DNA of 10,612 nt. Source: a bacterium. GTDB taxonomy: Bacteria; Bacillota_I; Bacilli_A; RF39; UBA660. The notes under the pieces are model-generated. The model saw nothing but the letters and a program-made list of their open reading frames with translations. It was not told where the DNA came from and did not search any database. Where the stretch lies: NCBI GenBank assembly GCA_014846175.1, contig RKAV01000026.1, positions 1-10,612 of the forward strand. Direction: 5' to 3'. Shown here piece by piece: positions 1-6,783 of this stretch (position 1 is its first letter; each line of letters begins with the position of its first letter). A program made the translations under genes and the position numbers.

Positions 1-819
1 CATATATGGCAACAAGACCATAATGGTTATACACATCAAGACCCAGGATTTTTAAATCATATTGTTACTAAAAAGGCTGATATAGCAAGAATATATCTTC
101 CCCCTGATGCTAACTGTCTGCTTTCTACTTGTAATCATTGTATTAAGAGTAAGAATTATATAAACGTAATTGTTGCATCTAAGCATCCTAGTATGCAGTG
201 GTTAAGTATGGATGAAGCTATTAACCATTGTAGTAAAGGTATTGGTATATTTAACTGGGCTAGTAATGATTTAGGATATGAACCTGATATAGTAATGGCT
301 TGTTGTGGCGACACACCAACACTAGAAACCCTAGCAGCAATTTCTATTCTTCATAAGTTTTTCCCAGAAATAAAGATTCGTTGTGTAAATGTCGTAGATT
401 TGATGAAGTTACAATCAAATCTAGAACACCCTCATGGTCTAACTAACCAAGATTATGATATGTTATTTACCAAAAATAAACCTATCATTTTTGCCTTCCA
501 TGGATATCCTTCTTTAATCCATCAATTAACTTATAAACGAGAAAATGATAATATGCATGTCCATGGTTATATTGAGGAAGGTACTATTACTACACCATTT
601 GATATGCGTGTCCAAAATAAGATAGATAGATATCATCTAGTAATGGACGCTTTAAAATACTTGCCAAAACTAGGTAGTAGAGCTACTCCTTTATACGAAT
701 GGTGTAAAGATAAACTTGTTAAACACAATAACTATATAAGAGAATATGGTGAAGATATGGAAGAAGTACAAAACTTCGTATGGCATGATATCAATAAAGA
801 TATTGAAGTATTGTGGTAA
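1..819 (+). CDS. xfp: Phosphoketolase (xylulose-5-phosphate/fructose-6-phosphate), C-terminal part; 5' end outside window
   Basis: The frame is open from base 1 to the TAA at 817-819 (272 codons), so the ATG at 193 is an internal Met. Phosphoketolases are usually about 800 residues; this is roughly the last third. The fragment starts within the conserved QDHNGYTHQDPGF block (residues 5-17), followed by YLPPDANCLL, NWASNDLGYEPDIVMACCGD, the VNVVDLMKLQ stretch, EHPHGL, FAFHGYP and TTPFDMRVQN, all in family order and ending in the usual REYGEDMEEV tail. The enzyme is a cytosolic thiamine-diphosphate enzyme that cleaves xylulose 5-phosphate (often also fructose 6-phosphate) with phosphate to acetyl phosphate plus glyceraldehyde 3-phosphate (or erythrose 4-phosphate). 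The thiamine-binding N-terminal part is not visible. It ends 54 bp before the convergent kinase gene, with a hairpin between. Substrate preference cannot be read from this part. The family call is very secure. Confidence 0.96.
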   Translation, partial: HIWQQDHNGYTHQDPGFLNHIVTKKADIARIYLPPDANCLLSTCNHCIKSKNYINVIVASKHPSMQWLSMDEAINHCSKGIGIFNWASNDLGYEPDIVMACCGDTPTLETLAAISILHKFFPEIKIRCVNVVDLMKLQSNLEHPHGLTNQDYDMLFTKNKPIIFAFHGYPSLIHQLTYKRENDNMHVHGYIEEGTITTPFDMRVQNKIDRYHLVMDALKYLPKLGSRATPLYEWCKDKLVKHNNYIREYGEDMEEVQNFVWHDINKDIEVLW

Positions 820-835
820 TATTTATATACAAAAC

Positions 836-870
836 AAAATCAAGGTTTAGACTTAACTATCCTTGATTTT
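836..870. terminator. Probable bidirectional intrinsic terminator between convergent genes
   Basis: A perfect 10-bp inverted repeat, AAAATCAAGG (836-845) and CCTTGATTTT (861-870), encloses a 15-nt loop in which TAG/CTA (848-850, 857-859) can pair further. On the plus strand the 3' arm ends in TTTT and runs on as ATTTTA. On the minus strand it ends in TTTT and continues GTTTTG. It lies 17 bp after the phosphoketolase stop and 4 bp after the kinase stop, the right place to end both transcripts. The stem is A+T-rich and the T-tracts are interrupted, so it may be only moderately efficient. Confidence 0.75.
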
Positions 871-873
871 ATT

Positions 874-2529
874 TTAGTCATGAAAGCAACTACCACCAAT
901 AAATTCCCTTAAAATAGAATCATCTGGTATTGCTTCACTTGGTATCGGTAATATTAACCTAAATAAATTTAATAATCTTTTCGCTTCATCATAGTAAATA
1001 GAATCTTCATCTACTGAAAAAAGTAATGGTTCTACATAAGTTTTTAATACTCCAAGCTCATAAATTAAAGCTGTATTGATAGTAGAATCTGCTTCATCCT
1101 GATATGGAAAAATATATTTTTCTTCACCACTTCTAACATTAGGCCAAATAGCTATTGTATCAACAACGTCATATCCCCTAGTTCTACTATCCCTAATAAT
1201 TCTTCTTAAAAGGCGATTATCTGTTGTCGAAAAACGATTATGAGAATCTATATTAAGTTCTGTTAAAGCTGATAAATATATTTTATATTTATTCTTAGTA
1301 GGTATTTTATCTAAAACTTTAGGATTAAGTGCATGAATACCTTCTATTAATAAAATATCATTTTTTTCTAATTTCATTTCTCTAACAAATTCTTTACTAC
1401 CTTCAATAAAACTATAAATAGGTGTTTTTACTATCTCTCCCTGCAATAATGAAGATACTTGTTCAGTAAGCAATTTATGATCAACTGCTTCAAAGCACTC
1501 ATAGTCTTTTTCCCCTTTTTCATTAAGTGGTGTTTCATCACGTTCTACAAAATAATCATCCATACTTATCATCTTAGGATTTAAACCAAAACTTCTTAAG
1601 AACATACATAATTTTCTTGTAGTAGTTGTTTTACCACTAGAAGAAGGACCAGCTAAAAGAATAATTTTCTTATCTTTTTTATTTGCTACTATAGTTTTTG
1701 CTACTTCTAATAACCTATTACTTTGTAATGTTTCATCTATTCTTATTAAATCCTCTACTTGTCCTCTTGAAACAATACCATTCAACTCCGAAAGATTAGA
1801 AACATGCATAAGTTTTGCCCAATCATGACATTCTTTAAATACTTTAAACATATTAGGATGATGTTTATATTCTGTTATAGTATTTTTAGAATAAACTGTT
1901 GGAAACTGTAAAATAAAACCATTGTCATTTAAATAAGTTAATTTGAAATCTCTTAATAGTCCTGTTGATGTTGGCATATAATGATAAAAATAATTATAAT
2001 AACTACCTAATCTATACAAAGTAATAAATGTATTAGTATTATATTTCATTATGTTAGCTTTAGCATTGTCTTTGATAGCTTCAAAATACTTAATTGCACT
2101 TATTCTTTCAACACTAACTTTAGTTATATCAAGATTTTGTTCTACTAAATATAACATTTTTTTAGCTATAGACTTAACTAATGTATCACTAACTGGGAAT
2201 GTTGTTTCTATATAAATACCTTTATCTAGTGAATGTTGAACAATTATATTAGCTTTTTCTCCATAAAGTTCTTTAACTGCTACTAATAAAAGAAAAGTAA
2301 GTCCTGCAATATGTGTTCTATTACCAACTCTTGAATTTAAATCAAAAAATTCTATCTCACAAGTATCATGAATACTATAGCTAAGTTCCCTATAAGTATT
2401 ATTAACTCTTGCTATAATGATAGGAAAACGATATTTATCATTATAATTTTTACTAAGCTGTAATAGTGTTGTTCCAATAGGAATCTTTTCTTCCTTACCA
2501 TTAACTTTAACTTTTATTTCCTCTATCAT
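874..2529 (-). CDS. Nucleoside (uridine-type) kinase with N-terminal TGS and threonyl-tRNA-synthetase-like domains
   Basis: The 551-residue product has three visible parts. Residues 1-63 look like a TGS domain (VKVNGKEEKIPIGTTLLQL). Residues about 70-210 resemble the second additional domain of threonyl-tRNA synthetase, but the metal-type HxxxH motif is degenerate (H73-IAG-L77). Residues about 285-500 are a uridine kinase/phosphoribulokinase-type P-loop domain: Walker A GPSSSGKTT (294-302), SMDDYF (322-327), and a Walker B-like strand ILLIEGIHAL (392-401). This architecture is known in Firmicutes and Thermotogae and is annotated as nucleoside or uridine kinase. Phosphorylation of a nucleoside with ATP or GTP is inferred from the kinase domain; the role of the N-terminal part is unknown. 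The ATG at 2529 has AAGGGGTGA about 5 nt upstream and a strong promoter, so the gene appears monocistronic. It diverges from clpP. The substrate is uncertain. Confidence 0.9.
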   Translation of the reverse strand: MIEEIKVKVNGKEEKIPIGTTLLQLSKNYNDKYRFPIIIARVNNTYRELSYSIHDTCEIEFFDLNSRVGNRTHIAGLTFLLLVAVKELYGEKANIIVQHSLDKGIYIETTFPVSDTLVKSIAKKMLYLVEQNLDITKVSVERISAIKYFEAIKDNAKANIMKYNTNTFITLYRLGSYYNYFYHYMPTSTGLLRDFKLTYLNDNGFILQFPTVYSKNTITEYKHHPNMFKVFKECHDWAKLMHVSNLSELNGIVSRGQVEDLIRIDETLQSNRLLEVAKTIVANKKDKKIILLAGPSSSGKTTTTRKLCMFLRSFGLNPKMISMDDYFVERDETPLNEKGEKDYECFEAVDHKLLTEQVSSLLQGEIVKTPIYSFIEGSKEFVREMKLEKNDILLIEGIHALNPKVLDKIPTKNKYKIYLSALTELNIDSHNRFSTTDNRLLRRIIRDSRTRGYDVVDTIAIWPNVRSGEEKYIFPYQDEADSTINTALIYELGVLKTYVEPLLFSVDEDSIYYDEAKRLLNLFRLILPIPSEAIPDDSILREFIGGSCFHD

Positions 2530-2553
2530 GAGTTCACCCCTTATTCTTAAATA

Positions 2554-2582
2554 ATTATAACATTTATATTCTAAGATGTAAA
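2554..2582 (-). promoter_or_regulatory. Sigma-A-type promoter of the nucleoside kinase gene
   Basis: Read on the minus strand, TTTACA (2577-2582) is followed after exactly 17 bp by TATAAT (2554-2559), preceded by TGT, giving an extended -10 (TGTTATAAT). The match is 5/6 at -35 and 6/6 at -10. Transcription should start near 2547, leaving a leader of about 18 nt that contains the AAGGGGTGA ribosome binding site. I see no operator-like palindrome overlapping it. Confidence 0.82.
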
Positions 2583-2663
2583 TTGTGCAAAATATGATGA
2601 ATTATTTTAAGTATATTTAATTATATTTACGGATATAGTATTTTTAGAAAGGAAAAGATTAAT

Positions 2664-3245
2664 ATGAGTTTAATTCCTATGATAGTTGATAAAGAGATTG
2701 GTGGAGAAAGAAGTTATGACATATTTTCAAGATTATTAAAAAATAGAATAATTCTTCTATCTGGTGAAATTGATGATATTTTAGCAAATACTGTAGTAGC
2801 AGAACTATTATATCTTGATTCACTAAGTCATGACGATATTTCTATTTATATTAATTCTCCTGGAGGTAATGTTACATCGGGATTTGCAATTTATGATACA
2901 ATGAACTTTATTAAAAGTGATGTTTCTACCATTTGTCTTGGAATAGCAGCAAGCATGGCAGCTTTCTTATTATCTAGTGGAAAAGAAGGAAAAAGATATG
3001 CTCTACCTAATAGTGAAGTTATGATTCATCAACCACTAGGTGGTGCAAGTGGACAAGCTACTGAAATAAAGATTGCTGCTGAACATATTTTAAAGACAAA
3101 GAAAAAGCTTAATGAGATTCTTGCTAAAAACACAGGAAAATCTATTAAGCAAATAGAAAATGATACTGATAGAGATAATTATTTAACAGCTGATGATGCG
3201 AAAAATTATGGTCTTGTTGATAAAATACTAACTACTACTCCATAA
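2664..3245 (+). CDS. clpP: ATP-dependent Clp protease proteolytic subunit ClpP
   Basis: The 193-residue length is normal for ClpP. The serine-protease triad falls at canonical positions: Ser97 in GIAASMAAF, His122 in MIHQPLGGASGQATE, and Asp171 in DTDRDNYL. The oxyanion-region motif INSPGGNVTSG (64-73) and the N-terminal LIPMIVD strand that lines the axial pore are present. ClpP forms a double heptameric ring in the cytosol and degrades proteins fed by Clp ATPases (ClpX, ClpC, ClpE); no ATPase gene lies next to it here. The ATG at 2664 has AGAAAGGA ahead of it. The upstream 134 bp is very A+T-rich with several TATA-like hexamers (TATAGT at 2634-2639 the nearest), none with a convincing -35. 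I see no tandem CtsR heptad (GGTCAAA) and no CIRCE element. The last 11 bp overlap whiA tail to tail. Confidence 0.98.
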   Translation: MSLIPMIVDKEIGGERSYDIFSRLLKNRIILLSGEIDDILANTVVAELLYLDSLSHDDISIYINSPGGNVTSGFAIYDTMNFIKSDVSTICLGIAASMAAFLLSSGKEGKRYALPNSEVMIHQPLGGASGQATEIKIAAEHILKTKKKLNEILAKNTGKSIKQIENDTDRDNYLTADDAKNYGLVDKILTTTP

Positions 3246-4143
3246 ACTTAGAAGCTAGCTCTTTAATCTTTCTAAAGCGGTGATTTAATCCTGATTTAGA
3301 AATAAATCTACCCGTCTCTTTTTCAATAATTTCACTTAATTCCTTTAGGGAAGCCTCTTTATATTTTTCACGATAATAAAGAGCTTCTTTTGTTTTATCG
3401 TCTAATAAATCTAAAGCATTATTTTCTTTAAGTACTTCTATTTGTTTAATTTGTTCTAATGCACTAGCAATTATTCTATCCATATTTGCCTGTTCACAAT
3501 TATTAAGTCTATTAGTTTGATTTTTCTTATCACGATAAATTCTAACATTTTCATAATATAAAACAGCATTTGTAGCATCAACAATCTTTAAAAAATCACT
3601 TATTTTTTCTGCTTCTTTTAAGTAAAGCATATAACTGCGATCTCTATTAAGCATTTTTATATTTAAATTATAAGAGTTTAATATTTTTTGTACATAAACA
3701 GCTTCCTCCGGATAATCAATTAATATTTCCATATGATATCTTGAAGTTTTTGGATCATTAACACTACCACCATTTAAAAAAACACCTTTTAAATAAGCCT
3801 TAGTTTCTAATTTACCATCAAAGAAGTAATCAGGAGCCACTTCTTTTTGATAAGCTACTAAATCGAGTAAAAACGAACTACCTTGAACTATTTCCAAAAC
3901 ATGTAAGTCATTTTTGGTAAAGTTATTACTGTTTTTAGTATATTCCCTATATTTAATTACCTTAAACATATCTAATATATTTTTAAAATAATTAATTATA
4001 TCTACATTCTCATTAATAAGTTGTAGTTTATCCTCATACCAACTAGCATTATTACGAACAAACCCTGCCAATATAGAATACTTCTCTGTTTCTGACAAAT
4101 CTTTAGAAACTATCTCTTCTTTTATTTTGGTTGTAAAAGACAT
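3235..4143 (-). CDS. whiA: DNA-binding regulator WhiA (sporulation/cell-division regulator family)
   Basis: The 302-residue protein has the WhiA architecture. An N-terminal WhiA-specific segment (about 1-85) is followed by a LAGLIDADG-endonuclease-like core with AYLKGVFLNGGSVNDPKTS (116-134) and YHMEI, then the conserved NQTNRLNNCEQAN block (208-220), and a C-terminal helix-turn-helix region (about 264-298, SLKELSEIIEK ... SKSGLNHRFRKIKELA). WhiA proteins bind DNA but lack nuclease activity; in Streptomyces they act with WhiB in sporulation, and in Bacillus they affect division and chromosome segregation. It is the last gene of the minus-strand operon, 4 bp after yvcK, matching the common yvcK-whiA pairing. 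GAGGTGAT, partly within the end of yvcK, precedes the ATG at 4143. The stop is TAG, and the end overlaps clpP by 11 bp on the opposite strand, with no evident terminator. Confidence 0.96.
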   Translation of the reverse strand: MSFTTKIKEEIVSKDLSETEKYSILAGFVRNNASWYEDKLQLINENVDIINYFKNILDMFKVIKYREYTKNSNNFTKNDLHVLEIVQGSSFLLDLVAYQKEVAPDYFFDGKLETKAYLKGVFLNGGSVNDPKTSRYHMEILIDYPEEAVYVQKILNSYNLNIKMLNRDRSYMLYLKEAEKISDFLKIVDATNAVLYYENVRIYRDKKNQTNRLNNCEQANMDRIIASALEQIKQIEVLKENNALDLLDDKTKEALYYREKYKEASLKELSEIIEKETGRFISKSGLNHRFRKIKELASKFME

Positions 4144-4147
4144 TCTA

Positions 4148-5098
4148 TCACCTCATTAAATAAGAAAATATTAGTGAACTTAATTTTTGACTATGATGTT
4201 TCAAAGTATTATCAGCTATAGTAAGTAAATCAGCTTCGATAAATTCTACATCTAATGATTTTAAAACAGCATAATCAATTTTTACTGGATCTTTTCTCTC
4301 TTTATTAGCATACTTTTCTGCCATTTCTTTTGATATAGGAGAATTAGAAGCAATAACAGCATCTAATTTATGAATACCTAGATATTGATTTATCAGTTTA
4401 ACATGGTCACTAACAGTAAAGTTATCTGTTTCACCAGGTTGAGTTACTATATTACAAACATACATAATAGGAGCTTTTGCCTTATCAAGAGCTTTTATTA
4501 CTTTTTTAGCTAATAGATTAGAAAATAAGGAAGTATATAAACTACCCATACTCAAAAGAATAAGATCAGCTTCATTAATAGCTTCAATAACTTCATTTAA
4601 AACATGAGGTTCATCTTTATAAAATAATTTTTTAATCTTTTTAGTAGTTTTAGTAATCATTTCTTCCCCTTCAATAATATCACCATCAATTGTTTCACCC
4701 ATTAAAGTTACATTCTCGTCTTCAGTTAAAGGAAGTATCTTACTTTTTACATCTAATAAAATAGATAACTCTTCAATAGATGACTTTAAACTACCAGTAA
4801 TATCAAGTAGCGAAGTTAGTATTAAATTACCAAGTGCGTGGCCATCTAAATCGCTAGTAGTATGAAAACGATACTCCAACATTTTTTTAATATTTTTATC
4901 AGTACCTGACATACTAGTAATTACTTTTCTAATATCACCTACTGCTGGAATGTGAAATTCTTCACGGAGTTTTCCTGTACTTTTACCATTATCTGCTACT
5001 GAAATAACTGCCGTAATATCAAGAGGAAAGTCTTTTAATCCTGCTAAAAGATAAGATATTCCTTTACCACCACCAAGAACTACAACTTTTTTATTCAT
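4148..5098 (-). CDS. yvcK: Gluconeogenesis factor YvcK/CofD-like family protein
   Basis: The 316-residue protein aligns along its length with the YvcK branch of the CofD-like family. It shows a glycine-rich nucleotide-binding start (VVVLGGGKGISYLLAGL, 5-21), VADNGKSTGKLREEF (34-48), PAVGDIRKV (51-59), DGHALGNLIL (85-94), SMGSLYTSL (183-191), CNIVTQPGET (215-224) and SDHVKLINQYLG (230-241). YvcK binds UDP-sugars in Bacillus and supports growth on gluconeogenic carbon sources and normal cell shape; a metabolic enzyme activity is not established. Several signature residues differ from Bacillus YvcK: GGGKG for GGGTG, DNGKS for DDGGS, and SMGS for GPGS. The start at 5098 overlaps the trxB end by 8 bp and has GGGAGG upstream within trxB, which suggests coupled translation. 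The rapZ gene usual between trxB and yvcK in Bacillus is absent. The stop is TGA. Confidence 0.94.
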   Translation of the reverse strand: MNKKVVVLGGGKGISYLLAGLKDFPLDITAVISVADNGKSTGKLREEFHIPAVGDIRKVITSMSGTDKNIKKMLEYRFHTTSDLDGHALGNLILTSLLDITGSLKSSIEELSILLDVKSKILPLTEDENVTLMGETIDGDIIEGEEMITKTTKKIKKLFYKDEPHVLNEVIEAINEADLILLSMGSLYTSLFSNLLAKKVIKALDKAKAPIMYVCNIVTQPGETDNFTVSDHVKLINQYLGIHKLDAVIASNSPISKEMAEKYANKERKDPVKIDYAVLKSLDVEFIEADLLTIADNTLKHHSQKLSSLIFSYLMR

Positions 5099-5981
5099 GA
5101 ATATCCTCCCTTACTTTCAAAGCACATCTAGCTGCTTCACTCATAGCAATAACAATTTGATAATGTGGTTTAAAAACACAATCACCTACTGCATAAATAC
5201 CTTTTTGTTTCGTTTCAAAATTATCATCTACTTCTATATAAGAATCTTTTGATAATATATTTAAATCGTTTAAAAAATCAGTATTAGGTATTTGACCAAT
5301 ACATACAAATACTGCTTCACAATTAATTAATTCTTCACTTTTTAATTTGATTCCTTCTAAATTATCTTCACCAATAAAAGATAACACTTCACCAAGTTTA
5401 AAGGAAACATTTTCTAACTTTTTTACTTTGTTTATAAGGCCTCCTTTTGCCCTAAGTTTATCACGTCTATGAAGAATAGTTACAGTTTTTACTATAGGAC
5501 TAAGATAAATTGCTGATTCTAAAGCACTATCTCCTCCACCTACTACTACAACATTTTTATCTTTATATAAATTTCCATCACAAACAGCACAAAAACTAAG
5601 ACCATGATTAAGATACTTATCCTCAAATAATACATTAAGCTTTTTAGATTTTCTTCCCGTTGCAATTATAACTCTTAAAGTGGAATAGGTATTTTTATCA
5701 GTAATTATTTCTTTTTCTACTCCTTTATTTTCTATCTTTTCTACTTTTTCAAAAATAACTGGTATCTCCAACTCTTTAACTTGATTTAAGATAGAAATAG
5801 CTAAATCACTACCAGATACATTAGAAAAACCAGGATAGTTTTCTATCTTATCATTAGCTACTATTTGTCCACCAGGCATTGATGACTCAAATATTGCACA
5901 AGATACACCACTTCTTTTCAAATATATAGCAGCAGTCATACCTGCCACTCCACATCCTATTATTAAAGTTTCATACTTCAT
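5091..5981 (-). CDS. trxB: NADPH-dependent thioredoxin reductase
   Basis: I start this gene at the ATG at 5981 (296 residues), because GGGAGGA lies 7 nt upstream. A longer frame from a TTG at 6014 would encode this ribosome binding site as protein and has no site of its own. Order of features: FAD-binding LIIGCGVAGMTAAIYLKRSG (6-25), EMPGGQ-like SMPGGQI (34-40), NYPGF (48-52), redox-active CAVC (131-134), NADPH-binding VVVVGGGDSALESA (144-157), HRRDKLRA (171-178, the HRRxxxR pattern of NADPH-specific enzymes), and GIYAVGDC (261-268). The enzyme transfers electrons from NADPH through FAD and the CxxC pair to thioredoxin in the cytosol. The C-terminal FAD-contact segment reads HYQIVIAMSEAA where RQ...TAAGDGA is typical, a mild deviation. 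The gene overlaps lgt by 11 bp and yvcK by 8 bp. No thioredoxin gene is in view. Confidence 0.93.
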   Translation of the reverse strand: MKYETLIIGCGVAGMTAAIYLKRSGVSCAIFESSMPGGQIVANDKIENYPGFSNVSGSDLAISILNQVKELEIPVIFEKVEKIENKGVEKEIITDKNTYSTLRVIIATGRKSKKLNVLFEDKYLNHGLSFCAVCDGNLYKDKNVVVVGGGDSALESAIYLSPIVKTVTILHRRDKLRAKGGLINKVKKLENVSFKLGEVLSFIGEDNLEGIKLKSEELINCEAVFVCIGQIPNTDFLNDLNILSKDSYIEVDDNFETKQKGIYAVGDCVFKPHYQIVIAMSEAARCALKVREDIHE

Positions 5982-6783
5982 GTCTAATTCCTCCCTCTTG
6001 ATATAAATTTTCAAATTTTTTAGATTTTATATTTCTTATAAAACAGAAATAGATACCACATAGTATCATTATAATGGAAACTACCTGAGCCATTTTTATG
6101 GGACCTAACATCAAACTATCCGACCTCATCCCTTCAACAAAAAATCTAGTTGCTCCATACCAAATCAAATATAGTCCTGTTAAAAAACCAACTTTAAGGT
6201 ATGGATAAAAGCGTGTTAAAAAAAGCACTACGAACCCTAACAAATCTAAGATAGATTCATACAGAAAGGTAGGTTGATAATAGTTCCCATCTATATACAT
6301 ACCATTTATAATAAATTGTGGTATATGCATATTAACAAGTTCTTGTTTAGTTGTTATAGCACCATAAGCCTCCTGATTAAAGAAATTTCCCCATCTACCA
6401 ATAGCTTGTGCTAAAATTAATCCCACTACTACAATATCTAAAAATTTTAGATTGGAAACTTTATTTTTATGCGAATAATATAAAACAAATATTAATCCAG
6501 CTATTATTCCACCATGAATTGCAAGACCTCCATGCCAAACAGCAAATATTTCTAAAGGATTCTTAGAATAGTATCCCCATTCAAAAATAACATAGTATAG
6601 TCTTGCACCTAATATACCAAATATTATTACATAATAAATAGTATCTATTAAGAAGTCCTTATCTATATTTTGTTTTCTAGCTTCTTTAATTATTAAATAT
6701 GTAGCAGAAACAATAGCTAATAAAATGAAAATTGTATAATAATAAATTTTAATAAAGCCTAGATCTAATAACATTCTATTCAT
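5971..6783 (-). CDS. lgt: Phosphatidylglycerol--prolipoprotein diacylglyceryl transferase Lgt
   Basis: The 270-residue, strongly hydrophobic protein has about seven membrane segments (roughly 12-32, 46-67, 85-104, 112-130, 172-190, 197-212, 230-250). It carries the Lgt signatures HGGLAIHGG (84-92), GRWGNFFNQEAYG (129-141) with the Arg and Asn of the conserved loop, QPTFLYES (170-177) and RFFVEGMRSDS (213-223). Lgt moves diacylglyceryl from phosphatidylglycerol to the lipobox cysteine of prolipoproteins on the outer face of the membrane, the first step of lipoprotein maturation. The ATG at 6783 has TAGGAG about 9 nt upstream; the next ATG (6774) would be too far from it. The start overlaps the YvlD-like gene by 8 bp and the end overlaps trxB by 11 bp. 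The stop is TGA. Confidence 0.97.
   Translation of the reverse strand: MNRMLLDLGFIKIYYYTIFILLAIVSATYLIIKEARKQNIDKDFLIDTIYYVIIFGILGARLYYVIFEWGYYSKNPLEIFAVWHGGLAIHGGIIAGLIFVLYYSHKNKVSNLKFLDIVVVGLILAQAIGRWGNFFNQEAYGAITTKQELVNMHIPQFIINGMYIDGNYYQPTFLYESILDLLGFVVLFLTRFYPYLKVGFLTGLYLIWYGATRFFVEGMRSDSLMLGPIKMAQVVSIIMILCGIYFCFIRNIKSKKFENLYQEGGIRHEV
5989..5995 (-). promoter_or_regulatory. Ribosome binding site that decides the trxB start
   Basis: On the minus strand GGGAGGA is placed 7 nt before the ATG at 5979-5981. It is encoded inside the last codons of lgt, so trxB translation probably starts on the same message while ribosomes finish lgt. This rules in the 296-residue form over the TTG-initiated 307-residue form. 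Confidence 0.85.

Noticed and set aside
193..819. Phosphoketolase fragment starting at the internal ATG 193
   Set aside because: The same frame is open to base 1 and encodes conserved phosphoketolase sequence before 193, so the ATG is an internal Met in a gene cut by the window edge.
3269..3302. Inverted repeat TTTCTAAA / TTTAGAAA as a clpP terminator
   Set aside because: It is an 8-bp A+T-rich stem with an 18-nt loop, has no T-tract after it, and lies in the coding part of the whiA helix-turn-helix.
4148..5973. Mycoplasma-type genetic code (TGA = Trp)
   Set aside because: yvcK and lgt end at TGA exactly where their families end and overlap the next gene, and Trp codons are TGG throughout, so TGA is a stop.
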